Assembly (NCBI GenBank): GCA_930367215.1
Contig: OV884059.1
Location: 240,187,803-240,251,802, forward strand
Origin: Pollenia angustigena
Taxonomy: Eukaryota > Arthropoda > Insecta > Diptera > Polleniidae
Direction of reading: 5' to 3'
Length of the DNA: 64,000 bases
Shown: positions 1 to 10,192 of the stretch, one piece after another
How positions within the stretch are numbered: the first letter of the stretch is position 1
Layout of the letters: every line of letters begins with the position of its first letter
Notes under the pieces: model-generated
Told to the model about the DNA's origin: nothing
Databases searched by the model: none
What the model saw: only the letters and a program-made list of their open reading frames with translations
Translations under genes and position numbers: made by a program

Positions 1-1277
1 TTTACAGTTTTCATAATTTTTAATAAATATTACCCTTTGCTGTCATGCTTCGGTTATCAAATTAGCGATCTTTAGTTCAACTAAAGTTTTTTCGAACAAA
101 AACTTCGAATACACAAAAACATGCGGATTTCAGAACATCAATTTATGAATTATGCGGATTCAAAAATTTTTCGTTTTCAATTCGAATTGAACCCTAGAAC
201 ATACCTGATTATTATCGCAATCTTAAAAATTCAACAACCTTTTGTTTATTATTTATTATTTTTTTTTCCCCCCCAACAAAAAACTGCACATTAAAGATAT
301 TTGGTTTTCTCAATGTCTCATTTGCTTCGATTTTATCGCAAAGCTAACCGGCACTCATCTGCCAATTATTTATTTTCCTTTTATTTGCCGGACAGATAAA
401 TTCAATCAGCTGACTCCCATCTTTTACATGTATTTTGAGTGGCGTTGCCAGCTGAAAACTTTGTTTTTTGTCGGTATATTGAGAAACCCAAAATCGTTAA
501 CGGACAGTTTATCAGTCTAATAAATTTATGTTGACATTAAGTAACAGACAGTTTGTCGATACATTGAGAAAATGGCCATTAGAGTCATAAAAATGTCATA
601 ACGGGTTTTTTCCAAACAATGGGGTTTGCCAAAATCTGTGTCCTTTCATCTGTGCATTTTCATTATACCATTTTCAACAGTGCTTGTAAATATGCGGTAC
701 ATTCAATTAATTGTAAATAAAAATCCATATCTTGTAACGCTTGTCGGATTCTTACCCCTTCATAGATCTACTACATTCTAATACCAGCCGTGCTCAGGGA
801 AAATGGGGAAGTTCTTTTCTCTTTAAAGGCAGACCAAACCAGTTAAAAAAAAATTATATTAAGGTAGTATATAACTAAGCAAGTAAAACAAAACAATCAA
901 ATTGTTAAATTTTACATATTGTACATATTATATCGCCAATGTGTATGTGATATTCGCAGGCGGCACAATATATTGGCAACAATCAAACGACTTTTGGTGT
1001 TTATTGCACAACGAAAAGAAAGTGAAATTTGTTGGAAGCATTGTACAATGGCAAATATCATATACAATAATATTGCATGTGTATGGACCGCTTTAGAGTA
1101 GACAGATGTTATGTGTCCTTCCTTTTTTTACCCACCCTTACCATGCTATCTATTTATTTATATATGAAGCTAAGTTGGAAGAAATTTTACCGCAATATCT
1201 ATGTCTGCTACAATTTTAGGCGTATTTAATTATTTTACCAGAGTGGCCTTTATCATCACGAAATTTCACAGGCGGTA
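1..1277. other. AT-rich stretch without recognised gene
   Basis: I see no conserved reading frame, RNA gene or repeat boundary that I can support here. The longest open frame (about 242-520) is rich in Phe, Tyr and Ile, as expected of translated AT-rich noncoding DNA. Base composition is like the rest of the window. Confidence 0.6.
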
Positions 1278-1493
1278 TGAACTAAGTCCCCAAAGAACTA
1301 ACTCCCCAAACCCAAAATGAACTAAGTCCCCAAACGACTGTATGTGAAAAAACAAGAACGATATTTGGGGACTTCGTTCACGTTTTTGGGGACATCGTTC
1401 ATTTTATTTTTTGGGGAGTTAGTACATATGAACGTAGTCCCCAAAAAATAAAATGAACTAAACCCCTAAATTATTTTTTGGGGACTTAGTTCA
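1278..1493. repeat. Small foldback element built of GTCCCCAAA words
   Basis: The stretch begins with TGAACTAAGTCCCCAAA and ends with the reverse complement of the same 17 bases, so it has inverted termini. Between them the words 'actaactccccaaa', 'ttggggacttcgttca', 'ttggggacatcgttca' and 'ttggggagttagtac' recur on both strands, so the whole block can fold on itself several ways. No target duplication is clear. It looks like a MITE or foldback element of about 216 bp; I do not know its superfamily. Confidence 0.55.
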
Positions 1494-1520
1494 CTTTCAT
1501 TAAAGGACTTTTTTCACTCT

Positions 1521-1692
1521 TGCGGCTTCGCTAACTAAAGCTTCTCTGTATAGCCGGCCTTCGGCCGGGCGCAAGGATTTTCTCCTCTATGGTATTACAA
1601 AGACCGGCTTCGCTAACTAAACCTTCTCCTCTATGGTAAAACAAAGACCGGCTTCTCTAACTAAAGCTTCTCTGTATAGCCGGCCTTCGGCA
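1521..1692 (+). repeat. Family D: GC-rich repeat with CCGGCCTTCGGCCGG hairpin
   Basis: Roughly two units of a repeat that combines 'ccggcttcgctaactaaagc', a CCGGCCTTCGGCCGG hairpin and 'ggattttctcctctatggta'. It is much richer in G+C than its surroundings. The same units occur near the other end of the window (62895-63305) in both orientations, so this is a dispersed repeat family. Confidence 0.6.
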
Positions 1693-2560
1693 AATTTTGG
1701 GCGTACTAAAGTGTGTTCCAGGAGTAGGGTTTATATTGGGCCTATGGTAAATTATGGACCGATCTTTGCGAAATCTTATAGTCTCATTTCTAGTCCTATA
1801 CAACTTTGATGTTATTTTTTGCGGTTTTAGGCGTACTAAACTGTGTTCCGGGAGTAGGGTTTATATTGGGCCTATGGTAAATTATGGACCGATCTTTGCA
1901 AAATCTTATAGACTCATTTCTAGTCCTATAAAACTGTGATGTACCCAATTTTGTTATGAAAGTCTTCCTTTTTACGGTTTTAGGCGTACTAAACTGTTTT
2001 CTAGGAGTAGGGTTTAGATGGGGCCTATTGTAAATTATGGACCGATCTTCACTAAATTTTACAGTGTCATTTCAAGGTCTATAAAACTGTGATGTACCAA
2101 ATTTTGTTATGATAGCATTATTTATTATGTTTTTAGGCGTACTAAACTGTTTTCCGGGAGTAGGGCTTATATGGGGCCTAGGGTTAATTATGGACGGATT
2201 GTACCGAAATTAAGCAACGTGATTTCCAGTCGAAAAAAACTAATTTTACAAAATCGTATATCATTCCGTACATTGTTTAACGAGTTATGTTCGTTTTTGT
2301 AACAAAATTATCAATTTTTGTAGGTGCTTGTTCGACGTTTTGATTCATAGCTCTGATCCTACTGAACCGATTTTGCTGGCTTTCAATCCCAATGTGAGAG
2401 TGTTTTCAACAGACGGACATGGCTAAATCGACTTAGAATTACTCATATATAAAATATATATACTTTATGGGGTCCGAGGTGAATAATAAAAAAGTTCAAC
2501 ACGGAATGACAAACTTAGTGTACCCTCTTCACAACTAATTGTGGTTGAGGGTATAAAAAC
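1693..2560 (+). repeat. Family E: tandem ~150 bp repeats with terminal hairpin
   Basis: Four head-to-tail copies of a unit starting 'ggcgtactaaactg' and running through 'ccgggagtagggtttata', 'aaattatggaccgatctt' and 'tcctataaaactgtgatg'; starts lie near 1700, 1830, 1981 and 2133. The block ends with 'gacggacatggctaaatcga' and, at its 3' edge, an inverted pair 'taccctcttcacaa...ttgtggttgagggta' that can form a hairpin. Related blocks lie at 58811-59607 and, as shorter 3' pieces, near 6600-6740 and 17860-17955. The 'gacatggctaaatcga' word is familiar from dipteran dispersed repeats (memory, unverified). No coding capacity. Confidence 0.6.
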
Positions 2561-2784
2561 ATATATCAAACAAAACAAGTATCTATAATTTGAAAAAAAT
2601 ATTTAAAAAAAAACCTAAAATTCTTATACCAACAACTTGAAAAATTAAATTGTTTATAATAACAAAAAAAAAGCTAATGTATAATTGTATATCTATTAAA
2701 ATCTGTTCAATAATTTCAAAGTTATCAGCGTTTAAAATTGCTACTAACACAAATGCAAAATAAATAAATAAAAATTTATTTTCA

Positions 2785-4263
2785 ATTATCCGATTAACTG
2801 ATCGGTTAATTTCAAATTGGCTTTTTTCGATTAACGATTAAACCGGTTAATTTCAGTCGATTAACCGATTAACCGAAGTAACACAATTTTCAATATTTTG
2901 TAGTATTATAACATATTTTTTGTGTTTTTAATTATTTGTTTCGTCTTATATACCAAATGTATTTGTTTAGAAAATATTTTTTCATACAAACAGTTCAGTG
3001 ATCTTCATTTTAACCGATTTTCCGCCGACCGATGACTAAATTTACAATGTTTTTCAATGCTTTTTTATCTTCTTCATCGATCAACAGGAATGTGGCGAAA
3101 AATGGGTTAAATATTTGATTGCCAACACATTTTTTTTTGTTTCCCGTACTTTTAATATGTATGTGTTTAGTTATTTGTTTCTTCTCATATATTCTCATAT
3201 CAGTCTTTTAACAGAATTAACCGAAACAATGAGAAGTGTTAAAAATTTAAAAAAACTCTAATGGCATAATGGAGTATTTTATATGTTTAGAGAAATCCTG
3301 GAAAAGGACTGAGAAATTAGATATCCATCTACGATAAGTGAAATAATTTTTTCCAAGTCAACTTTTGTCAAAACTAAAGAAAAGAATCGCTTTAATCCTA
3401 AACATTTAAACTTATTTTATAAGATGTCCTTTAACTATTGAAATAACTAATAAAATTATCTCAGTTTATTTTTGTATCCATATGTAAATATTTGGGAGTT
3501 TCACAAGGTAGTCATTAAGTCTTATATCTTAAAAGAATTACAGGAAATATATATAGTCGGCTTAATATGCAAACCGGCTAAATCCACTTTTTATGTAAAT
3601 TTAGATTTTGATTCCTTGTGGTAGAGAAAGATACGCCTCGTCGACCAGCATGTAGTGTTTCTTCTATTTTAGTCTTGAAGTATGTAAAACTGACTGTAAT
3701 TTTAATTTTTTATCAAGCTTCAAATAGGAAAAATAAAAAGTTTTTTTCTCTCCTGTAAAATGTGCTCAAAGTGAATTAGCAGGTTTGTATACTAAGCTAA
3801 CGATATGACTGTTGTAAGATACCGCTTATAATTTAGATTTCTACTATGCAGTTATGACGAATCAATGAACACAGTATTACAATTTTTATTTTGTTTGAAA
3901 CACAACAATATTTACTTTAAACAATTTTAAATTTTTTTTAGGATATTATGATGATATGACTTGATACCACACTTTGAGCATTAATGAATTGTTTTTTTTT
4001 TTTTTTGCTTGCTCGTTTTAGTTCGAGAATTGTTATGTTTCGTACCTATGTTATTGTTTTTTTTTTACTATAAACTCCAAAAAATAAGCAATTAATGCAT
4101 TTTTATATACTGAAATTACTTAATTTATAAAAAAAACTTTATTAATCTTTTAACCGATCAAAAACAAAATTAACCGATTATTAACCGATTAAACCAAAAC
4201 CTCGGTTAATTAATCGCGCGATTAACCGGTTAAAGCAAAAGGTCGATTAAATGAACACCCTAG
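2785..4263. mobile_element. Degraded element with TTAACCG-rich ends (hAT-like?)
   Basis: Both ends carry dense variants of 'gattaaccgatt/aaccggttaa' (2785-2880 and 4150-4245). The right edge reads, on the minus strand, TAGGGTGTTCATTTAATCG, which resembles hAT terminal repeats; no matching left terminus or target duplication is visible, so the left end is lost or diverged. The interior (2890-4140) is AT-rich and shows no coding trace. Confidence is in the repeat structure, less in the superfamily. Confidence 0.4.
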
Positions 4264-5662
4264 TCCTGAGTGAGTGATAACCTATGTATAAGATAAAAAT
4301 GCTGGTATTTTCTGTTTTTCATCTGGAACTTTTTTGAATTTTCGTTAACATTCGATCTATCAAGATAAAATTATACATTAAACTGGGTGAACAAGAATGT
4401 AAGGGTAGCTTTTTGGTGATTTTTCGTTCAACAGCTGGTACTTTGATTAATTTTTGTAATATTAGACATAGAAACATAAAACTAAACGTGCAACGGCCTT
4501 AGTGGATGACAATATATAAAGGAGACTTTTTGATACTTTTTTGTTTTTCAATTGGTATTTTTTATATTGAACTTACAAAATTAAATTAACTCACGTAGAA
4601 GATAAAATATGAACCGGAGGTTGGTCCCTCGCCAAATGGATCCACTTTGAAGGAAAAAATAAATGCTCGAAACAAATAAATTCATATATACTTAGATGAA
4701 TTGTGTTTTCTTTATATTCAAAAAAAAAAATTATGGTCGAATTTTTGAAAATATAAATCGACACAGGCAAACCAGTTAGATATACTATATTTTTTTCAAA
4801 TTAAAAAAAATTATGGCCGAATTTCGACCATAAGGTAAACACTTATTTTTATAATAACTTAATTTTTTAAAATTTCATTGTCTTTAAATTATTAATTTTA
4901 GGTTTATAAGTGTTAATTTTTTCCCCTTCCTATGCGAAATTATTATTTTGTTTGTTTTTTCTTCTTTTATTAAAAAAAAAAAATAATTTTCATTGACTCA
5001 CCAATACAAATCCATCGATGACATAAGCGTTTGATGAAGTTTAGTAGTTTAAGTTGGATATTTAAAGTTTTTATTAATAAAAGAAAAAAAGTTTGCATAT
5101 CATTTGTTAGTGGTGTGTCAATAATGGGTATGTTTATGTAAATAAGAAGTTAAGTGTTATGTTGTTATAGGGTAAGTGTGTATTAAAATTTAAATTTAAA
5201 ATTAAATTTAAAATTTTTTTCACGTTAATTAGTTAAACATCTTGACTTTAATTAGTTCAAATTACGTTAACTATTTAAGAGGTCGTTTTAAACAAAGAAA
5301 AAACACTAGATAAAAAAAAATTTTCACATTTGATATATTAACGTTATTTTTAACCAAATTGATTGAATTAAAATAAAGTTAAAATGAGCTTTTTAAGATT
5401 TTAAGATATAAGCTGAAATTGTCTAGTAGTTTGTTTTGTAAGTAACGAAAAAGTTATTTAAACTGATAAAATTACCACGCAATATGCGTGTTGTAGGGAA
5501 TGGCAACTCTGTTATTGTCGCTATATTCTCCGAATTAGCCAAATTGACTTTATGTCCTATACGGGGTAAAAAACACTCAAAACTACATTTTGAATGGATC
5601 CTGTTTTCAAGGATAACAATTATAAAAAAAGGAAATTCAAAAAAAAACCTACTTACAACTAC
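4264..5662. other. AT-rich spacer with weak ~115 bp repetition
   Basis: No gene seen. Between about 4290 and 4600, three loosely similar blocks ('tgtttttcatctggaac', 'tttttcgttcaacagctggt', 'tttgtttttcaattggtat') are spaced about 115 bp apart, suggesting an old tandem repeat. The word 'aaattatggtcgaatttt' recurs at about 4730 and 4805. The last ~20 bases ('cttacaactacaatt') belong to family A and are the left flank of the next element. Confidence 0.4.
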
Positions 5663-6114
5663 AATTCTGTGGCCGTATGGAAAAACTAGATAACTCCATT
5701 TTTTGAAAACACGAGAAAAGCATATTTAAAGTTTTAAACATATTTCGCTAATTATTTCATATGAATTTATGTTATTATGCATGCGCATTAAACAAAACAA
5801 TATTTTAGATTTAGTTAAAGATTTCTGGTACCATTTAACAGATTTTTGGAAATTAAACCCGAAAATCAATGTCACTTATCTTGTTTTTTTTTCGAAAAAT
5901 GGAGTATTTTATGGAATTAAGGCAACTTAAGTAATGATTTGTGGAAAAACATTAACTTTTTGAGTCAACACGTTAATTTACCCGTTTTTCTACGAACAAA
6001 TGGAGTTATCCAGTTTTTCCAAAAAATATTTTTTTCTCTTTATGCTTATACATCAAAAAACAAGTAAGCCCGACCATATGATACCCAACACCACAGTATT
6101 TAAAAACACGTCAT

Positions 6115-6740
6115 GCTTATGTGTCCATATAAATATAGATTTATCTATGCTTATAAACTTCATTAAAATCGGTTTGAAAGTTTGTGAGAGGCAGAAATTG
6201 CCCCCTACCTCCCCTTGTGGTCCTATTTTTTAAAAACTGTATAGCTAATGTGTCCATATAGATATGGATCTATCTTTGTTTTAAATTTCATTAAAATCGG
6301 GTTGAGAGGAAAAAATTGCCCCTATCTCCCCTCGTGGTCCTATTTTTAAAAAAATGCATACATTTTGTGTCCATAGAGATATGGTTCTATCTATGTTTTA
6401 AATTTTATTGAAATCGGTTTGATAGTTTCTGAGAGGAAGAAATTTTCCCCTATCTTCCCTCGTGGTCCTACGATTTCAATAGGCTTGGTCCTTGTGTCAA
6501 TAAGAACCTATGACCCAAATTTCATCAAATTATCTCCAAAATTGCGACCTGTACTTTGCGCACAAGGTTACATGGACAGCCGGACGGATATCGTTAGTTC
6601 GACTCAGAAAGTGATTCTTAGACGATTGGTATACTTTAAGGTGGGTCTAGGACCAATATTTTAAGGCGTTACACACATCAGCACAAATGCATAATACCCT
6701 CTCCACTATTATGGTGTGGGTATAATAAGCTGAGTTTTTG
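6115..6740 (+). repeat. Three ~115 bp tandem repeats plus family E-like 3' end
   Basis: A unit beginning 'atgtgtccatat' and including 'ttcattaaaatcgg', 'agaggaagaaatt' and 'tcgtggtcctattttt' is repeated about three times (near 6118, 6250 and 6365). It is followed by 'gacggatatcgttagttcga' and ends with 'taccctctccactattatgg', which pairs with 'tggtgtgggta' as a terminal hairpin, as in family E. It appears to be nested inside the 5667-8234 element. Short open frames here are repeats, not genes. Confidence 0.5.
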
Positions 6741-7091
6741 TCTGTTTTTATACATACACATAATTAAAAGGTTTACCCTTCTTGATTTTATGAAATGAAT
6801 TGGCCAGTTTTAAGGACGTTGATCAACGTTATAATCGGTTTAACATTGGTTGAACCTGAAAAAGAGCTATTGACTTTGTGGTTAATTTTATTTTAATACA
6901 TATTAAAATTTTAAACAAAAGGTGTTCCGTAAAATGTATATACTAAACTTGGTAATAAGATCATTTTTAGCTTTTTAGTTTAAAAACAATGTCTTACGCT
7001 TCTACTTTGTTTTTTATGCTTTTGATAAAAATAAACGTAATAGTTAAACGTGCGTGCAAAAAATATTAAAATCAACACAAGAAAATCAACA

Positions 7092-7361
7092 ATGCGACCG
7101 ACTAACATAAACTTAGATCCAGACCTTGACCTCATGCAAATACAGACTAAGTTGGAGGAAATTATTCCACAAGATAGCACGGAAGAAAATAAGAGGAAGC
7201 AAAACGTGATCGAGCAATCGGACAAAGAACTCGTAAATTTAGAAATAAATATTTCAGAAAACAAACTGAAATCAAGTCGGAAAAAGCTCAAGAGAAGTTT
7301 TATTGATGAACATTTAACATTGAGAAGATCGTCAAGGTTGCAGAAAAAAATAGTTTTATAA
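7092..7361 (+). CDS. Small unidentified ORF inside the 2.57 kb element
   Basis: An 89-codon frame from an ATG at 7092; the open frame extends upstream to 7050 without another ATG. The predicted protein is strongly charged, with an acidic Asp/Glu-rich first half ('DPDLDLMQIQTKLEEII') and a basic end containing RRSSRLQKK, which would suit a nuclear or DNA-binding tail. A polyadenylation hexamer AATAAA follows at 7433-7438. I do not recognise the family. It could be the last exon or C-terminus of a protein encoded by the surrounding element, or chance; a similar-length frame exists on the opposite strand, which weakens the case. No signal peptide or membrane segment is seen. Confidence 0.35.
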   Translation: MRPTNINLDPDLDLMQIQTKLEEIIPQDSTEENKRKQNVIEQSDKELVNLEINISENKLKSSRKKLKRSFIDEHLTLRRSSRLQKKIVL

Positions 7362-7449
7362 TATTAAAATTTTATTAGTTTTAAATATCGTAAAGTGTAA
7401 AAAATATGAATATGTTCTTAGATTAATTTAAAAATAAAGAAATTTACAA

Positions 7450-7580
7450 CCAGGCTCACAATGTCGATAAGAACATTTCTTTCGCATATTTATATTTAAA
7501 ACAATATAGAAAATTAAAATTCTTTTTGTTTTCAATATAAATATACGAAAGAAATGTTCTTGTTGTCATCATGGGCCAGG
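7450..7580. repeat. ~131 bp palindrome (MITE or hairpin RNA source)
   Basis: Inner arms 7469-7496 and 7534-7561 are 28 bp each with one mismatch around a 37 nt loop. The pairing continues outward imperfectly to 'ccaggctcac' on the left and the complement of 'cctggcccat' on the right. It lies just after the polyadenylation hexamer of the preceding ORF. Confidence 0.6.
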
Positions 7581-8238
7581 CAGTTAATTTGTTCCTTTTT
7601 TAAGAAAACTGTGGCCGTATATAAAAACTAGGTAGCTCCATTTTTTAATAAAGTTTGTTTGTCTTCCAGATTCAAAAAATTTATTCTTAGAAAAAAAAAC
7701 TGGATAAAAATAGTTTTTATAATTTTTGTACGTTAAAACACCTTAGTATTTATTATCTTTGCAACAGAAACAAATAAAAATAAGTATGTTAAAACATTTT
7801 TCAAAGTTGCTGTGCCACATAGGGCTAAAAACTATTACTCGGAAAGATTTTGGGTACATATAAAGAATGCATAAATATATTCTTTGAATTCTCTAGAGTT
7901 GCAATTTTTAGGCTCAACATTTTGACCCGAATTTGTTCTATATTGCTCTTTGTCTCTTAGTTTTCGACACAACACAGTTTAAAACTTCTAATTTTTCTGT
8001 TTTCTAAGAGACTATGGAGTTAACTTGTTTTTTCAAAAAATGCATGGAGTTATCTAGTTTTTACATAAAAATTGATATTTTTCTGATTTTTGTTTTTCAA
8101 ATAACTATTAAATGAGAAACTATATCAAAATTTCGATCTGACAGAGTGATAGTAAATGAAACTCGCTTTCTATTTTTGGTGATATCTTAATTTTCGCAAA
8201 AAGTGGAATAACTAGTTTTTCCACACGGCCACAGAATT

Positions 8239-8907
8239 AATGTTTCAAGAATTCCAATCTATTGAAGTGGGGAATGTTAGAAGAGATAAACTCACTGTTT
8301 ATTGTTGATGTTTTTGTTTAAACTTTGATATTGTTACAAGTAGAACTTATGGATGAAGTTTCCTGACGATCTGGCCTAAGCAACCAGTGAAATGCGCATA
8401 GGAATAGCTTATCCTACAACAATAAATTTCAGTGTTTTTGCCGATAATAAAAATTGGTAATTAAGCACGAATAACAAAATCTTTTAAAATTAAAATTTTG
8501 TATTCCCAAAAATTATTTTGATAAAAAACTGGCAGTGCACGGCCTGAAAAAACTTAACTGGCAACATGCTTTTGAAATTTGCTTTTGTTTTCATTTTGTT
8601 TTTCTTAACCTACTTACAACTACAATTAATGTTGGGAGAATTCCAATCAATTGTAGTGTGGAATGTAAGATGAGATAAACTCACTGTTTATTGTTGATGT
8701 TTTTGTTTAAGCCTTGATATTGTTACAAGTAGAACTGTTGCTTATAAGTCTAATACGTTTAACAGTTTTATTTGGTCTAAGCAACCAGTCAAATGCGCAT
8801 AGGAATACCTTATCCCATCAACAATAAATTTCTTAGTTTTTATCAAAAATAAAAATTGGGAATTAAGCACGAATAACAAAATCTTTTAAAATTCAAAAAT
8901 ATAAAAA
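8239..8907 (+). repeat. Family A repeat, two tandem copies
   Basis: Two similar blocks (about 8239-8540 and 8612-8900) share 'gagataaactcactgttta', 'ttgttgatgtttttgttta', 'gatattgttacaagtagaac', 'aagcaaccagt', 'caacaataaatttc' and 'taagcacgaataacaaaat'. Further copies lie at 23625-23857 (reverse) and 53690-54110. The first copy is split by the 5667-8234 element. The family forms the arms of the large inverted element at 50.1-54.3 kb. No coding frame. Confidence 0.65.
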
Positions 8908-8911
8908 TTAA

Positions 8912-9271
8912 GCTACGTTCACAATGAAAAAAACCAATTTCGTTTTTTCTTCCCAAAGTATTTCATATATTTTCCTTTCATTTTTAGAACAAAAATGTAA
9001 CTTAAATTTTTTCAAAAATGTAACTAAAGTTGAGTCAACTAGAACTTCAGCAACAATTTTTATGAAATTGTTTCTGACGTTTAAAATAATTTTATTTAGT
9101 TTTGAATGAAAATTTAAAAAAAATGTTTACAAAAATAAAAATAAATGCATAATATTGTTGTGGGTAAAATTTGCAAACGGTTTCTTGATACAAAATGTGT
9201 GTAGTTAAAAAAGAAAATGTTGCTCTATTATGAACACCAAGTGGAAATGTTTTTTTGATTGTGAACGCAGC
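8912..9271. mobile_element. TTAA-flanked MITE, 360 bp
   Basis: Left end GCTACGTTCACAATGAAAAA is matched by the reverse complement of the right end, GCTGCGTTCACAATCAAAAA. TTAA flanks both sides (8908-8911 and 9272-9275). TTAA targeting is known for piggyBac and Kolobok families; I cannot separate them here. The interior is AT-rich with no coding trace. Confidence 0.7.
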
Positions 9272-9275
9272 TTAA

Positions 9276-9849
9276 AAGTTTAAATTTGTGATTAATATGC
9301 AGTGTTGCCACTTTGTGTGTAATTACCCGAATTTGGTATAATTTTTACGGTCGTGGGTAGAGCGTGGGTAATTTCTCTTAGGTGTAATTTAGGTATAATT
9401 TGAAATTTTTACTTAAGATGCGCAAATAAAATCAAGATTCGATTCCAGTGATGACATTAATTTCTTTTTAAATATTATTGCTAAGAAATGCACATCCTTC
9501 TGAACCAAAGTCTCGGTTTCTTTTTAAGAAACGACTTCAATTATTTAATATAATTTTTTTTTTCAAATGTTTGGTAATGAATGTCGCAAGATGGACCCTT
9601 AGATTTGGATAAAGATGCCTATCATAGAGATTTAGAACCTGAAGTTTATTGAAAAAAGTTATTCAAACTAGAAACTTGCCTGGGAGGAGATATGTTTCCA
9701 ATATTGCAACATATAATTAATTTTATTAATTTAAAGGGTATTTTTTAAGACCATGAAACTTAAATTGGTGGGCAACACAAAAAAAAAATAATTTTAATCA
9801 TACATAACGGCATGACCATTTGAAACTGGTTTAAAACAAATAGACACCG
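9276..9849. other. No recognised feature
   Basis: AT-rich DNA. The word 'gtgtaattacccgaatttgg' and similar 'gtaatt/ggtataattt' words recur at 9318-9405, but I see no boundary or gene. Confidence 0.5.
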
Positions 9850-10192
9850 CAACAGTCCTCGACGAAACGAATTGCACTCGTCCAATTTTGTTTCTCTTTT
9901 TTTTGAATAAAATGAACCATGTTGACCTCCAAGACACCGATTGTTGTTGGTTTATCAGCATGAACCACTGACTTCACAACCCTACGGAAAACAATCAATA
10001 AGTGTCACAACGCACGGCCTTACAGTCTAATTGACAGTTTATTTTCTCTAAATCAACACATCGCCTTCATTTGTGAAAAAAAGTTGCGTCATTTAAGTCA
10101 AAAAGTCACCTTTAAGTTGCGAAAATCGATGGCTGATTTTCAAAGTATATTTGGATAATTTGGTTGCGTTGTTCAAGCATGAATCTATTCAT
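9850..10192 (-). pseudogene. Decayed mariner-like transposase N-terminus
   Basis: From an ATG at 10192 on the minus strand the frame reads MNRFMLEQRNQIIQIYFENQ, then PSIFAT and a stop, continuing with further stops through LFDLNDATFF and KINCQLDCKAVRCD. After a frame change comes VVKSVVHADKPTTI. The order 'EQR..II.IYFEN..S..AT.R', an N-x-A-T block and 'I..V..SV' resembles the helix-turn-helix N-terminal region of insect mariner-like transposases (knowledge of the family). At least four stops and one frameshift make it non-functional, and no catalytic DDD/E region is visible. The inverted repeats were not found. The assignment is tentative. Confidence 0.4.

Larger units (their letters stand above)
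5667..8234. mobile_element. 2.57 kb DNA element, ~45 bp TIRs, 4 bp AATT target duplication
   Basis: The left end CTGTGGCCGTATGGAAAAAC and its continuation to about 5707 are matched in reverse complement by 8190-8234 with few differences. AATT flanks both sides (5663-5666 and 8235-8238). The target is a family A repeat: the neighbouring copy reads 'ctacaattaatg' at 8621-8632 with one AATT, which serves as an empty site. Variants of 'atggagttatctagttttt' recur inside the element near 5690, 6000, 7630, 8014 and 8040 as subterminal repeats. The TIR and a 4 bp duplication do not match a superfamily I can name with confidence. It contains the family E-like block at 6115-6740, a small ORF and a palindrome. 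Confidence 0.7.

Noticed and set aside
1278..1493. GTCCCCAAA words as a CRISPR-like array
   Set aside because: Repeats alternate in orientation and lack constant spacers; the surrounding DNA is eukaryotic.
6980..7291. 103-codon open frame on the minus strand
   Set aside because: It overlaps the better + strand frame in antisense and is Phe/Leu/Ser-rich, typical of the complement of an AT-rich charged ORF.
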